Program-made: the position numbers and the translations under genes
Assembly: GCF_027595985.1 (NCBI RefSeq)
Contig: NC_073308.1
Span: forward strand, 15,964,511-16,028,510
Source: Sorex araneus
Taxonomy: Eukaryota; Chordata; Mammalia; Eulipotyphla; Soricidae
Direction of reading: 5' to 3'
DNA: 64,000 nt
The notes under the pieces: generated by a model
What the model saw: the letters and a program-made list of their open reading frames with translations, nothing else
Told to the model about the DNA's origin: nothing
Database searches by the model: none
Part shown: one piece after another, positions 12,185 to 26,300 of the stretch
How positions within the stretch are numbered: the first letter of the stretch is position 1
How the letters are laid out: each line of letters opens with the position of its first letter

Positions 12185-12530
12185 AAGAGACTCTCTGTAT
12201 GACAATAATAGTTGGAAATGATCACACTGGACAATAACTGAGTGTTGAAAGTAGGTAAAGGGATATACATGATAATATTTCAGTATCTGTACTGCAAACC
12301 TCAATGTCCTATTGTTGGGGGTAAGAGAGAGGGGAGGCAAGTGCCTATCATAGAGGCAGGGCAGGCTGGGGGGATTTATGGGGTGGTAGGAGGGAAACTG
12401 GGGACATTGGTGGTGGGAAATGTGCACTGGTGGAGAGACGGGTGTTGGAACACTGTATGACTGAAACTCAACCATGAACAGCTTTGTAATGGACTATCTC
12501 ACGGTGATTCAAGAAAAAAAAAATTAAAGC
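12185..12530 (+). mobile_element. L1 3' end
   Basis: 3'UTR-only fragment running from 'atgacaataatagttggaaa' to 'actatctcacggtgattcaa' plus an A-tail at about 12,513. It resembles the 6.36-6.99 kb copy without the large GA expansion. Confidence 0.85.
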
Positions 12531-13475
12531 CAACTACCTTGTGAAAGCATGTGGGCACCATCTCCACCCTGGGGATTGGCCCACATCTCAACATTCCTTC
12601 ATCCTTTATGTAAATTTCTCTAAATAAAACTATTTTATTTCATTAGCCCCTGACACTACTTCCTGTGAGGGATGGTGAGCCCTGGAGCTCCGGCACAGAT
12701 CTCAGGACTAACTTTCCTTTTCCTGCAAAAAGTGACTCCTTGCTCCCGCCTGAGTCCACGGCCTTCCAAGAACTTGGGGGTGGAGGGAGGGCGTGGGGGG
12801 GAGGTGGGAACTCATCCCCAGGCCCAGTAGAACAGGTGGATTTCAGGTGCAGCTTTCCACGAGTGTTTACGCTCAGTTGGTGCTGGTCATGGACTCTATC
12901 GGCCCTAGCCCAGCCAAGCACATCCAGGGCGGCTGATGTGAGTTCAGCGGAAAGGTAAGCGCTCTGTTTTCTCAAGGCCATCGCTCGCTCCCACTTACAC
13001 GGTCACCTGGAACACTTGTTTCACCTGCCCCTTTACCCCGCATATGCCCTCACTTCTCCTTCCTCCCGATCTCCAAGGGCTCCCTTCTATTTCTGATTCT
13101 TGCTTTATTCCCCGTAAAGGGAAGAGTGGGGCCAGAAACGCTTCCCTTAAAAGGGAGGGAACCTCGACATTAGAACCTGCCCTCCAACTCTGCTGTGCCT
13201 CTTACAACACACATAGTTCTGAGCTCTCAACACTGAAAATCCCAGTTCTGCAGTTTCAAGATAGGGACGAAATAGCTATGCAAAAGAAAAACTATGGTAC
13301 ACTAAACCTGGAAGAAAATGAACAATCTTAATCAATCCGAATGGACTAAGCTGTTATTCTCATCAGATGAAGTCAGTGACATTTGGTGCATTTGCTGTCC
13401 TCTTTTAAGTCAAACTTGAATAAAGTCACACATTGTGCATACATTCACGGGCAGAGTTTAAACTATGACATCGTC

Positions 13476-13682
13476 ATGTCACTGTCACTGTCATCCCGTT
13501 GCTCATCGATTTGTTCGAGTGGGCACCAGTAACGTCTCCATTGTGAGACTTCTTGTTACTGTTTTATCGGATATGCCACAGGTAGCTTGCCAGGCTCTGC
13601 TGTGCGGGAGAAATACTCTCAGTAGCTTGCCGGGCTCTCCGAGAGGGGTGGAGGAATCGAACCTGGCCGCGTGCAAGGCATA
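13476..13682 (-). mobile_element. Long tRNA-derived SINE
   Basis: The plus strand begins with the complementary tail 'tcactgtcactgtcatcccg' and runs through 'cgggctctccgagaggggtg' toward the tRNA-like head. The 5' part of the head is missing. Confidence 0.82.
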
Positions 13683-13729
13683 AAAAATGATGCATCTTAT
13701 GTCTTTAATTGAAAATCTTTTTTCTTTGC

Positions 13730-13733
<4 letters not shown>

Positions 13734-13773
<40 letters not shown>
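13734..13773. repeat. (GT)n microsatellite
   Basis: Uninterrupted GT dinucleotide run directly after 'ttgcttta'. Confidence 0.97.
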
Positions 13774-13775
<2 letters not shown>

Positions 13776-14569
13776 GTGCAGATGGGTATTTGGTCACACC
13801 TGGTCTTGCTTTGTGGACCAAACCGGGTATCCATATACAAGGCAAGGGTCTTAAGCCCTATACTATCTCTCCATCTATCAACTGTACTTTTCATGGTAAA
13901 GGCACATCAAAATACAATTCATGCTAAGAAAAAAATAAGTGCTGGTAACTAACAACCTCTGAAACATAATGCACCAGCACATCTCTTATTGCAGTATTAA
14001 ACGTAAGAAGTAGATTTAAGTCATCACGAAGGTTTCGATATTCATAAAATAAAATTTAACGCAAAGCAAAAATAAGTTTAAAAACGGAAAGCGTGCCTGT
14101 AACTTGAGCCTCTCCTGTATTCCAGAAACTCGCCAAGTGTAGAAAAAACAAAACAAAACAGGGCTTTTCTTGGGTTGTGCCTGTACTTTTCCCTGCTCCC
14201 TACCTCATGAGTCTGGCAGAGGCCACAGCCGGCGCAGGGCTGGTTTCCCACCTCCGCTGCACTCCCTGTACTGACCACTGACCACCAACCTCCCCTAGTG
14301 GGAAACGCGGCTGGCCAGCCACAGCCAAGAGCAGCAGAGTGAGGGGCTCCCGGTCTGGGTCCAGACTGCGCCCAGACCCGGCTACAGCAGGAAATGGGCA
14401 GGGATGTGGGTACAGGGAAGGAAGAAGGGGGTCCCCGATCCCAGGCTTCCTGGTAAAGGGGAAGAGGCGGGATGCCCGGAGGAGTGCTATAGGGGCTCCT
14501 CTGCCTCTAGGGTGCTGAGAAAGCTTCCCGGGAACGGGGAAAGGACCAGGAACCCCGGGAAGGAAGAGA

Positions 14570-15420
14570 CAGCACCGACCCTCGCCCAGAGCCGCGCCCG
14601 CCCGCGCCCTCCCGTGCCCGCTGCGGCTCCGGCCCCGCCCCGCCCCGCCTCTCTGGGTGCCAAACCCCGCCCCTCCCCGCCCCGCCGGGCGTCAAGCCCC
14701 GCCCCACCGGGCGCCAAGCCCGGCTCCGCTCCTCTCCGCCCCGCCCCGCCGGGCCCTAAGCCCCGCCCCGCCCCGCCCTCTCCACGTTTGCGGCGAGCGA
14801 AGCGGTGAGCGCTGCGGTATTTTGTCCCGAGCGGCGACCCCTCGTGCCCGGCAGGCGGCGGCGACGGCGGCGTCGGGGGCGCGGACGCGCCGGGCAGCGC
14901 TGCGGGGAGGCCGGGGCCGGCCGGGCGGCTGGACGCGGCGAGAGCGGGAGGCCGCGCCGCCGCCCCGCGCCGCCGCCGGGGACCCGGGCGAGAGGCGCCC
15001 GCTGCGGGCTCGGCGCGGCCATGGCGGGCGGCCACTGCGGCAGCTTCGCCCCGGCGGCGGGCAGCGGCGAGATCGTGCAGCTCAACGTGGGGGGCACCAG
15101 GTGAGGGGGGCGCCCGGCCGCGGGACCCCGCCGCCCCTGCGCGCGCCCCCGGCCCCGCCTGCCCGGCGCTGGCACCGGCCGGCCCGGGTGCGGGCAGCGG
15201 CTCCGGGGGCCTGGCGGGCCGGGCCGCGCGGGTCTCCGGGCCGGGCCGCCGAACCGCCCCCGATCGCGGGTTCGGGAGGCCCCCACGCCGGGCGCGCCCG
15301 CCCAGTGGAGCAGCCCTGGACGCGGCTGCGTCTCCGCGGGCCGCCACTCCCTGCCCGCCGTCTCTTAAGCGGGTTGGGAGTTGGGGGAGGGAGTGGAAAT
15401 CCAGTTTTTGGTCAACGGTC
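14570..15420 (+). promoter_or_regulatory. KCTD3: CpG-island promoter of KCTD3
   Basis: Dense CpG and GC-rich DNA surrounds the first coding exon. It contains many GC boxes of the form CCCCGCCC between about 14,635 and 14,780, and no clear TATA box. A short motif, GC boxes followed by GGGCG-x-CAAGC or GGGCCCTAAGC, recurs three times between 14,684 and 14,762. The transcription start cannot be placed exactly; it probably lies between the GC-box array and the ATG at 15,021. The island extends into intron 1, as usual for a housekeeping-type promoter. Confidence 0.85.
15021..15100 (+). CDS. KCTD3: KCTD3 coding exon 1
   Basis: Encodes residues 1-26 and two bases of Arg27 ([20 protein letters not shown], then LNVGGT). 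It carries the first strand of the BTB/T1 fold with its conserved N-V-G-G-T motif. Donor is CCAG|GTGAGG. The 5'UTR lies upstream in the CpG island with no fixed start. Confidence 0.95.
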
Positions 15421-17259
15421 TGCAACGGTCTCTGAGTCACCCCTCCCGGTGGAGCCGGGGCTCGCCGCGCTGCAGAATGTGAAGTTTCCAACTGGGCCTT
15501 CTGGAGGGCGGTGTCGAAGGCACTGCGGGCCTGGGCCGCGGACTCACCTGTTCTGAGCGCGGCACCCAGCACCCAAACTCGGAATGAATTCCCGTTCTTT
15601 GCCTGCATTTCTTTTGCCACCTGCCCTGCTCCCCCACCTGAAGCAAAAGTGCTTTCTCATTTAAGAGGGGGCAGCGTTATTGTTGCGGACTCAGGTCAGA
15701 TCTCAGGTCAGATCTCAGTCTTAGCTAGGGAGTTATCTCCTGGTGTGAAGAAAAGGATGTGTCGTTGCCCCCCCCGCCCCCCTCCCCCGCAATCACTGCT
15801 ACAAACCTTTGGCCGCTTGGCCAGGAGTAGGGCTGGGGTGCTGGCCTGCGGCCGAGCCCTGCCCAGATGCCGCTGGGCCCTGCTGGAGCAGTGGCTGCAG
15901 AGCTCAGCAGTCTGTTGTATGTTGGTTCCTGGGCTCTGAGAGCGTGTGGCCCTGCGTGAGCTGCTGGCTCGGCCATGCACCGTGGAAACAGTTTTTAGTT
16001 GGGGAAGGTGGCAAGGTTGGCACTGGAATGTTTCATTCTGTCACTGTCCTGGAACTGGGCTTTGCCCCGTCTGTCGCAGCTTCAGTTGTGGCTGTGTGTG
16101 TGTGTGGTACTTTTGGGCGAAGCCGGGCCCCCGGCTCGGGTCTTGGGCAGGCAGTGCTTTGGTTCTAGTTTCCCCAGTCGGGTAATGACCAGTTGAGTCG
16201 CCCCAACCATATGGAACTCACACACAGAAATGTAATGAAAGGTATGGGAGATGCAAGGCTTGGCCAGGAAGAGCATTGGTTGATTGGCTGATCCTATTTT
16301 TTTAGATCACTTCTAAGCCAATGTAATAGGAACTCAATAGTTTGGACTATAAATGCAGAGATGCAGACATTAAAGATGGTCTCATCTTTAATTTAGCATT
16401 TATCATTAGGAAAACTGAGAACACATTACAGGAGACTATTTTTTTTGTTTGATTTTTTTCTTTAGATTGAAAGGGGTCGTATTACAAAGAATTGTGCTGT
16501 CATTGTGAATGTCATGCTTATTTTTTATTTTGGGGCCACACCCAGCAATGCTCGGGGATTACTCCTGGCTCTGCACTCAGGAATTACTGCTAGAGGTGCT
16601 TAGGGGACTCTGAGGGTTGCTGGGGATCGAACCCCATCAGCCACATAAAGGCAAGTGCCCTCCCAGCTGTCCTGTCCAAATGTCATCACTTCCGTGAAGT
16701 CTGATTTGGAGTTGTGTTGTTTATCCTTTTTTCCTTGGGGATGCGAGTATTGGACCACTGAAATTCCTTATGGTTCTCTCCACCCAAACTGCTGGTTTTA
16801 ATTGAGTTTCTAATGGGACTTGAAATAGCCCCTTGTGATTTTCCAAGGAAGACAAGATTTGTGTTATTTGGCCGATGGCTTTCTGACTAAGCAGTGAAAA
16901 TGAAAGGTCAAGGGTTAGAAGCGATCCTTGCTTGGAATTGCTTTGCAAATGGATGAAGCCAGAATGATTCATTTCCTAGTGGGTCCTCGCTTCATCATTG
17001 AGGTATTTATCTTTTTCTGGAAACACACGGAGGGAATTTTGCCATATTTTTCCAGTATGTCCTGGTCTTTCCTGGCCCATGCACAGGCACAGGGCTACCC
17101 AAGGACCAGTCACCGGACATGAGTCCCCAAGCGTGGGGCAGTTCTCAGCCTCTGTGTGTGGACACATGGATGAGGTCCTCTCTGTGTGATGAGTCTTGGA
17201 AGCATTCAAGTGAGAGTGCGAATGGATAAGAGCTGGATTGTGTGTTCTTTGTCACCAGT

Positions 17260-17300
<41 letters not shown>

Positions 17301-20300
17301 ATATATACATATCATATATATGGACTCACAGTCTGTTCACCCAGAATTGGGAAAAAGCAAATAGCATTTATTTTAACCTTAAGACAATGTTATACTTTTT
17401 TTGTATGACTTTTTTTGTATGGTTATTTTTTGTATGACTTATGCTACTGTTGGAAATTGGCAAGAAGTGCTAAATGCATGATGTACGGTGGCATTACTTG
17501 AAGCTCCAAAACATGCTGTACACATTCTCAAAAACCAGGAAGAAGAATGGTGTGAGGGAAGGTGGCCAGCATGGCATGTATGTGTGTTGGCCACGGTGAG
17601 GCCCACTGGCCAGGACCAGGGCACTGGAGCAGTGGGGAGCAGGGATTGTGTGGGCTACTACTGTCCAGTTAGAGGGCAGACAGGTGACCGAGAGGTTCAC
17701 TGCTGTATTGACATGCGCAGACTTGATTCCATGGACTGATTGTCCATCGGCAGCAGGTTGGCATGCTGAGAGAGAAGTGTTTAGGACACTCTCTGTGGGT
17801 TGGTTTGGGGGGTTGTTGTTGAAAACTTTGAGTATTTTTAACTCTGAGTTGAGAGTGACAATATTAAAAACTGTAAAAGTCATCATCATATTAAAGCAAA
17901 TTAACAATAACATTTTAAGTATCACGCTTTTCCATTACAGATTCAGTACTTCAAGACAAACGCTCATGTGGATTCCAGATTCCTTTTTTTCCAGGTATTT
18001 CCTGAAACTCCTTAAAATGTCAATTGAACCCGGTCGGCTGCGTGCAAACCCTACCTGCTCTGCTATCACTCCAGTCCAGCATGCTTAATTACATGTCACT
18101 GTCACTGTCATCCCATTGCTTTTCGATTTGCTCAAGGGGGCACCAGTAATGTCTCCATCTTGAGACTTGTTATTACTGTTTTTGGCATATCAAATATGCC
18201 ATGGGTAGCTTGCCAGGCTCTGCCTTGTGGGCGGGATATGCTCAGTAGCTTACCAGGCTCTCCAAGAGGGGTGGGGGAATTGAACCCCAGTTGGCCTTGT
18301 GCAAGGCAAAGGCCCTACCATTGTATATTATACATGTATAATAAAATTTGTGATTAATGTTTTTTGAGATAAATCTTAATTCTTAAACTATTTAGTATCT
18401 CTAAATTATTAGTATGTTGGTTTTTTTGTTTTGGGTTGGGCCACACACAGGGGTACTCACTCCTGCTTACTCCTGGTTCTGTGCTCAGGGATCCCTCCTG
18501 GTGGGGACCATGTAGAGTTCCAGGAATTGAACCTGGGCCAGCCGTGTGTAAGACAAGCACCTGGTACCCACTGTACTGTCTGTCCAGCTCCTACTTTACT
18601 CCAGAGGAGAAATACTTTTTTATATTGGTGTTTGCTATTTGATAAAGAATTAGATGCTTTTTTTTTTTATCATATTAGGTATTAAAATTAACTTCTTTTT
18701 AATGATTTCCAGTTTGCTGAGTGGAAGAATTTCAACACTTCGAGATGAAACTGGTGCTGTGAGTATAATAGCATTATTTACTTCTAAACTAGGCCAGTAA
18801 GTTCTGGTGGGGAGTGTTGGACCACACCGTGGGTGCTGAGGGTTGCTTCTGCTGCCGCTGGCTCTGTCTGGGGGGCAGTAGGGTGGGTCTGCCACATGCC
18901 AGGCCAATCTGGAGCCCCTTTACTCTCTGGCTGGCTCTGACTTGGGTGCGTTTGCACCTTAGCCCGGTACTGCCCGCCCAGTCCTGAAAGCCTATTGGCG
19001 GGAATTGGGTGAACAGATACTAGGACATTTTTATATTCCACACAGAAATGCCCTAAGTTAGGCTGGCCCAATGATTTATTTTGGAGAATGGTCTTGTCGA
19101 CTTGTGCTGCAGTGAGTGAGAGGAGGAAAGAGTTTCCTGACTTTCTGCACCAGAGAATCATTCATACATCAGTAAGGCGAGTCACGCGTAGCCGCACCCT
19201 GTTTGGGTGAAAGACTTTCTGTTTGGAGGTTGCAGAGTGCTCAGGTGGTGGGATCAGGTGTGCGGGTCAGGGAAACCCGCAGGAGGAACACTGTGTCCCC
19301 GGGAATGTCTGAGAGGGTGCCGGGGACTGCCCCGCCATCTGCAGCACTTCAGCTTTCAGTTGTTCCTCGTTAAAAGCAAGAACACAACCAGACGCCTCTA
19401 GAAGGACCTTACTCCTTTGTCAGCCTGTTCGATCACAGTATAACAAGCTTTCTCATTTGCTCCCAGTTCTCCTCCTGGTTGAGAAATCAGAGGAATTTTA
19501 GTCCTCAGTAGGGAACTGAGCCTGCCTGCCTTGATTTTTGAGCAGTGTTCATTGGAACAGCAAGCATTCTGTCACTGATGGAAGATAAATGCCGGTGAAC
19601 GATGATCACTTATGTATTTCACATTTTCAGGCATAGTGTTTTCCCTATAGTCTATATGCTTTATTATCATCTCCTGTGGGCCAAGATGGTCCAGCGGCTA
19701 AGGCGCTTGCTTGCCTTAAATGTAGCTGACCAGGTTTGACCCCAGCACATCATGTGGTGCCCAGATCCCTGCCTGGAGTAAATTCTAAGCACTGCCAGGT
19801 GTGGCCTCAAAACCCAAATAAGTAAAAGCAAGTAGTTACAATGGTTTGCTTATGAAACATTGATTATGTGCATCACTATTGCCAATAATTAAGGGTGAGC
19901 CAATTTAGGAATTGTCCATGTTTTGCAACTATTTGTTGAATTTACACCCTCTCAGAGGGGACATTCTCATTTTTACCAGAGATGACAGACTTTTCCTACC
20001 TAGTAGAATATTATCCAGCTAATAATGACTTTTCAGGTGGAAAACAATGTTGGCTCAATGAATGCAATTCATAGACATTCTCCAGCTTGAAAGATTAAAA
20101 TTTAAGAATAGGATTGAGGAAAATTAGTGTTTAGGTAATTTTGCATTTGGTCCTAAGTCAGTGTTACAGATATTAAAGTTGAAGGTTTATGACTTGGAAA
20201 TAAAGCAATGCTTTGTCCACAGATATTTATTGATAGAGACCCTGCAGCATTCGCGCCCATTTTAAATTTCCTTCGGACGAAAGAATTAGACTTACGGTAA

Positions 20301-23300
20301 GAAACGCATCGTCTTTAAGGAGATTCTTATTAGTCACTGTGTTGTGTGGGTATCTTTTATGAAGTAGTCTTTCCCCCAAGACTGTTTTTGCTCAAAGGCA
20401 TTCAGAGCACGAAGCTCATAGTTGCAGCTCATAGGTGCTGCTGTGGTTGTCTGGCCTGGTGCTGCTTCCTGCCTCCTCTAGGGCCGTCCCCACTCGGTCC
20501 CCACACGGACACCAGAGCGCCCTCCCGGGATCTGCTCTGCTGCTTCTGTGTGAAACTCTTGCTTCACTGTTACTGATCCCCGGACGGCCTGGCTCTCAGG
20601 CCCCTGCCCGGCCCTGTGCTTCTCTGCCCCGCGCCCACCTTGGCTCGTCTCACTTCAGCCTCCAGCCCGGGTCAGGGTGAGCGCCGGGCCCGCCCCCACA
20701 CCGACACTCACTCTCAGTCACCAGGAGCCCGTGTGGACAGTGTCTGTGGATCTCGAGCCTAGTGGCCAGGTGGTGCCCGCAGGGGGACGCCTGCTCTGCT
20801 GTGGTCTGGCCTCATCAGGGACCCCAGCCTGGACTCTGGTCTTTCTGAACGCTCATTCTCTGTGTCCGTGGTGGGTCTCCTTACCCCTGAGTCAGTTCCT
20901 GGATCAACTTCTTTAATAGATAATGGTGACGTCAGAGATTGTTTTTCTTTTGGGGAGGCAGGGGCTGGGCCACACCTGCTGGTGCTCAGGGCTCATTTCT
21001 GATGGTGCCTGGGGACCTTACGTGGTGCTAGGGCTCGAGCCTGAGTCAGCTGTGTGCTAGTTGAACACTTTACCTCTTTATTCTCTCTCTGGCCCCGAAA
21101 TCTATTTCTGTTGTTTCGATAGACTCTATCTTTCAAGAGTTGGGCCCTTTCCCAGGCTTCTGAATTCGTGAGCACTGACTCAGTCACTGTATTTTCCATC
21201 CTTTTCCTTTCTACAGAGTCTGTGGTGATGGACCCTTTTGTTTCTGTTAAGGCAGTTAAAGAATCATTCTTGTTTGTGCACCATGATTTATGATTTGTTC
21301 GTGGTAGGGGTTCATGCATACAACATTCTAGCTCCGCAGTCCCCACGTGCCTGTATCACTCCACCATGACTCAGTGGCTCCGGCCATGCCAGGCCCAGTT
21401 CTGTAGGCCAGTTCTTACTTTCTGCTGCCTTTGCAGGTGACATTCCTTACCATAGAGCAGGTTCTGATAGAAACCGAAGGGCGAGCCCCCTTTCTCCCGT
21501 GGCCGCTGGCGGTGCAGAGGAGTACGCGGGCCTTGCCGGGTCCAACTCCTGGCCCCAGTGCTGTGGACTCAAGCTGCTGTGGCTCCCGCTCTTTATTTTC
21601 ATGTGGCTTCCCTGTGAGTCTTCATGTCAATGGCACGTGCCTTCCTGCACCTGCTGCTTCTGCCCCTGCTCCGTGCTCTGCTCACAGGAACACTGTCATC
21701 TCCAGCAGATTTGTCTTACGGGACTTAGGTACAGGCACTGTGTGTGTGTGGGAGGGGGGGAGATGTGTCTCCCAGCAAACCCCGCTTATGCTCCCTGATG
21801 CTGTCACGCTTGACCTCTCATTCAGTCACGCGGCTCATCCTCTTTCTGAGTATGGAAAGTTGGGTTGGCCTGGGGTTCTTGTGTTTTTACTGTAGACATT
21901 CTGAGATGTCTGCATCTGGGGGAAGTGAGTTTCAGAGTCTAGGCTTGGGGTCCTGCCTGGAGTCCTGGGAGCTGTATCCTGCCGGCGTGTGGGCAGCAGC
22001 CCGAGTGAGGGGGAGGCACTCACGTTGCTCCCGTTTCTCCCTAGGGGCGTGAGCATCAGTGTCCTCAGGCACGAAGCGGAGTTTTACGGCATCACCCCAC
22101 TTGGTAGGAGCTCGCGGGCGTGTTCTCTGCACTGAGCGCCTGGTGGGAACGGTCAGTGCCAGGGCCTTCCCCGGACTCAGCTTCCCAGCATGAGCCTTGG
22201 TCAAGTGTTCAGCTGTCCCCAGTGAAATGCTGCAGGCCACCATGACCATGCATGTCAGCGGTGCTTGCCTGAGTGGAGGTAGCGGGCTCCTTGCATTGGT
22301 GCTGATGCAGCCACTCTGCTTTTCGCAGTGAGACGGCTGCTTCTGTGCGAAGAGCTGGAGCGTTCCTCGTGTGGCAGTGTCCTGTTCCACGGCTACCTGC
22401 CGCCCCCAGGTACAGTGCATGGGTCAGTCAGAGATGCTTCTCTGATCATCGGCTTCTTGTACATGAGTCCTGGGTCGGGCGAGTTCACTTGCCCTGGTCC
22501 TTGCCTTTGCTGGAGCAGACATTTACTGAACTGGTCCTGTAATGTCCTGCCTCTCCTGCTTCCCCCACCCACTCTGGAAGGATGTGGGGTCATTGTCTGC
22601 ATTGTCTGAAGCCACAGTGCTGTGGGGCGCAGGGGGGTGACCCCAGCCAGGTGTCTTGTGTGTAACGAGAGCTCTGGGGAAACATTGTCTTTTCCCTTGC
22701 CTGTTCTGTGTTTCCATGGTTCACAGCGAATAGCTGTCGGAACGTCATTTGAACTATCAGTGCCCGTTGATAGTGTTCTTTGTCACAGTGCCTGGTTTTG
22801 AGTATTGGTGAGGTGAGCTGTCTGAATTATTTAGAAATAACTTGCTCTTTGTTGCTCTTACAGGTATTCCAAGTCGTAAAATAAACAACCCAGCTAGGTC
22901 CCCTGCAGATCCCAGGAACGGACTAACTGCTGTGGAAGGCGACGCGCGGGCCAGCAGCAGGGAGAACGCCCAGCCTGCTCTCTCTGCGGCGGGGGAAGGG
23001 ACTGTCAGACTAGGTAAGAAGAGGTGGAGAAAACCAACATCGAGGACTTGTGCTTCAGTTTGGGGTGACACTGTCATTTTTAAAGATGTGACTTTTGCCT
23101 AATTCTTTAACTCAAGGCACTTTCACCTTGAGAAGTCTCAGCAGAGAACTTTATCTAAAAAGTATGTGTTCTGAGGTCTGGGAAGCCAGTACAGGGGTAG
23201 GTCACGCGCCTTGTGTGCACTCAACCTGGCTTGACCCCCAGCATGTCCCTGACACCACAGCTCCGTGGACCCTCACGTCAGGTGTCAGCTGAGTGGGGAT

Positions 23301-26300
23301 GGTGGCTGAGACTCTGGAATGACCCCAGATTCCCCAAGCACCGCTTGAGAGGCCCCCAAAGAAACGGATTAAAAACCTCTCAAACAGAGCTTGGCAGGTC
23401 TTAGGAAGAACCAGGCCCTCAGTCTTGGTGGCTCCCTGGGCTGTCTGGCCGTGACCCCAGTGTACAGCGGCCTGGCTGCATTCCCACAGTTTGTGGTCCC
23501 CAGAGTCTGCCTGCTCGGCTTTAGAACATAAACCGTCCACCGTGTCTGCAGGGTTTCCTGTGGACCCCCGGAAGGTGCTTCTGGTGACTGGCCATCACAA
23601 CTGGATCGTGGCTGCCTATGCCCACTTCGCTGTGTGCTACAGGTATTTCGGGGTCTGGGCTGCTTCTTTATTTGCTGGGTTTGAAAAATGACTTGAGGAC
23701 CTAGAGGTGGTACAAGAGAAAGGCACTGGCCTTGCGTGTGGCTGCCACCTGGTTTTGGGTCCCTGAGCACTGTCATACCCTCTTTTCCTTGAGCATTCAT
23801 TTTCGTATTGTTAGGCTTTTCATGTTTCTGTTTTTAATGCTGAGTTTATGCCACTGGTGGTCATGTAAGTAGCTGCTTCTGTTTCATTCTGGATCTTTAT
23901 CCACGGCTTCCTTTTGAGGATGTGATGTGAGACTCAGGAATCCATTGTGGTTGTTCCCAGTGGGCATACCACTAATCACATCTGCGATAATGCGTGAAAC
24001 ATCCTTTCTCACCACACTTGAAAGCCTTATTTAGTTTTATGTTCATTTGTAGGCTTGAATCTAATGACAGACACCTTTTAATGTATTTGTATACTTTTCT
24101 ATAATCTCTCGTAATTTAAGAAGCTATGTACTTATAATTAAGTTTCCCAAGCTTGCCGACATTATCACCTCTTCTTTGGGATGTTGGTGGGGGTGTCTAG
24201 TCTGTTCCTTGTGTCACTCAGCGCTTCAGTGCTCACGAGGAAGAGGATGGCCACTAGGATCAGAGTTTATTCTACAGGTGTCACTAATTCTAAACAGTGT
24301 AGTGCTTGTGTGAAAAATTATAAGCTAATAGGTAATTCTTTTTTAAATTTAACTTTCAATCTAAAACCAGCATTCAAGGGGCGAAGAGATTATTAGCTCA
24401 GTGACCTTGGCTTATGGAGTCCTGGTTGATCCCCAGCACTGCGTGGTCCCCAGGCACCACCAGTTGTGGCCCCCAAAACAACAATAACAGAGACGTAAAT
24501 ACAAGAAAAGAGACGTAAATTAGCCAGGGATGGAGCTTAGTAGATGACACCATGAACTCGTCTCTCCTACTGAGTCAAGGTGCATATTGTTATAACCACT
24601 CAAATACACTGTCTGGTTTGTATTTTTACTTCTTTTGTTCATATTCTGACTTTATAATGTCCTAATTTCTAAAATGACTTCTGCTGGGTCTCTATGGAAG
24701 ATCAGATCACATTTCATCTTAGTGCCTTGTATCCCTAAATTAATCATCACCAGATCGCATTATCCCCCCATTAAATCTGTAATGTCTCTTCATTGAACAC
24801 ATCGGGAACCTCATGTACGTGGGCATCCATTTAGCAGCTCAGAGTGTCCCAGAGTGCCCTGTTCCCGCGCTAACAGTCTCTGAGTGTCTATATTTATCCC
24901 CCAGTGGTTTATTTTTCAGTCCATTGTTTTTCTTAACCTGGAAATCCCATCTGGTGGCCAGAGAGGGTAATTACAGCCCACTGAGTGCCTAAGAAAGTTG
25001 GGTCCAGTTTATTCTTGAGTAAATCATTCATTCTGAAAATTAATTCATAAAGGCAAAGTTACATATATTTCTGAATTACAGTTTCACTTGAGCATCAATT
25101 TTTTTAAATAAAAAATGAAGGTAATGTGATTTCATGGGTGACAGTTTATGAATGAGCATCTCAGTTTAAACTTTATGATGTGTGTAAAGGCACATTTAAA
25201 GGCACACATTCCCTTTGTGTTCTGTTTGTCTTTACCGAAGACAATTGTTGGTCTCCTTGGGAAACAGAATTTCCATGCTTAGGGTTCAGGCCATTCATGA
25301 TTTGGGTGCATGACTGTCGGTTTTAAATGTGTGGGGACTTATTTATACCCACAGAATAATGCATTTTTAAAATCCCTAAATGCACACAGGTCAGACCTGT
25401 GTCTGCAGGTATGGTTATCAGAAATGGAGTATTAAAGAATGCATTTTGACGGAATGGCAAATTTGAGGACTTGTAACTGTTCACATACAGGGGGATGTAT
25501 AAGCTCATGCGGTGTTTTTATTTGAAATGAGGCTCTAAGTTCTGCTACCCAGAGCAGGGGCAGGGATAGGGATGGAGAGGTAGCACATCAGGGAGGGCAC
25601 TCCCTTGAGTCTCCAGACCTGGGTTTGATCCTTAGCACTCCCTAAGGTCCCCTGAGCTCACCAGGAGTATTCTCTGAGTGCTGAGCCAGAGCCAGCCCTG
25701 AGCACAGCATCGTGTGCCCCCAGACTGAGAATAATATGCTCAGAGCAGGGTTTCCAGAGCTTACACTTTGCTCACTGATTGTGCCCAGGTGTCGGGCTGC
25801 AGCTGGAATATAAACACTCTGCGGCTGGGCTGGCCTCCAGAGTACTGGAGCCCTCAGGTGGAATACCAGTGGTTCCCACTATAGTGGAGGCGGAATACTT
25901 TCCTGTAAAGAATGTTCTGTGTTCCAGACTAGCATTCTAGAATTACTCCCGCATTCTAGAAGAGTTAATCTAGTATTCTAGGAACATTATGATCTTCTAC
26001 AATAGTATTCTGAATTTTTTCTATCCAGTTAAAGTAGATCTGGAGAGATAGCAAGAGGGTAGGGTGCTTGCTTTGCATGCAGCCGACCGTGGTTCGATTC
26101 TTGCATGCTGAGCCAGGTGTAACCCCTGAGCACTGCTGGGTGTCACTCCAAAACAAAACACACACACAAACTCCTTGGAGAACTTTCTTGTCTTTGGAGA
26201 AATTCAGTGTCTCTAAAGGTAGCTTACATGTCCTTTGCATATCAGCATTACACGACTCTGGGAATAGTGTTCTTTCTTTGTTGGAATTGTGAGTGCATTT

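Larger units (their letters stand above)
3036..14400. other. Intergenic region upstream of KCTD3
   Basis: No protein-coding gene or structural RNA was recognised here. The parts not listed as repeats (about 3.1-4.1, 5.0-6.3, 7.9-8.8, 9.3-10.7, 10.95-12.2, 12.5-13.5 and 13.8-14.4 kb) look like ordinary non-coding DNA. The one long open frame, at 5,068-5,964, is discussed under findings. Confidence 0.6.
15426..17940 (+). other. KCTD3 intron 1, distal part
   Basis: Non-coding. It contains one minus-strand SINE (about 16,515-16,670) and an (AT)n run at 17,263-17,292. The rest, including 16.7-17.2 kb, shows no recognisable element. Confidence 0.6.

Noticed and set aside
14487..15620. 377-codon open frame on the minus strand across the KCTD3 CpG island
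   Set aside because: Long antisense frames are expected in very GC-rich DNA because stops are AT-rich. The composition is Arg/Pro/Gly/Ala with no domain, and it overlaps the real first exon of KCTD3.
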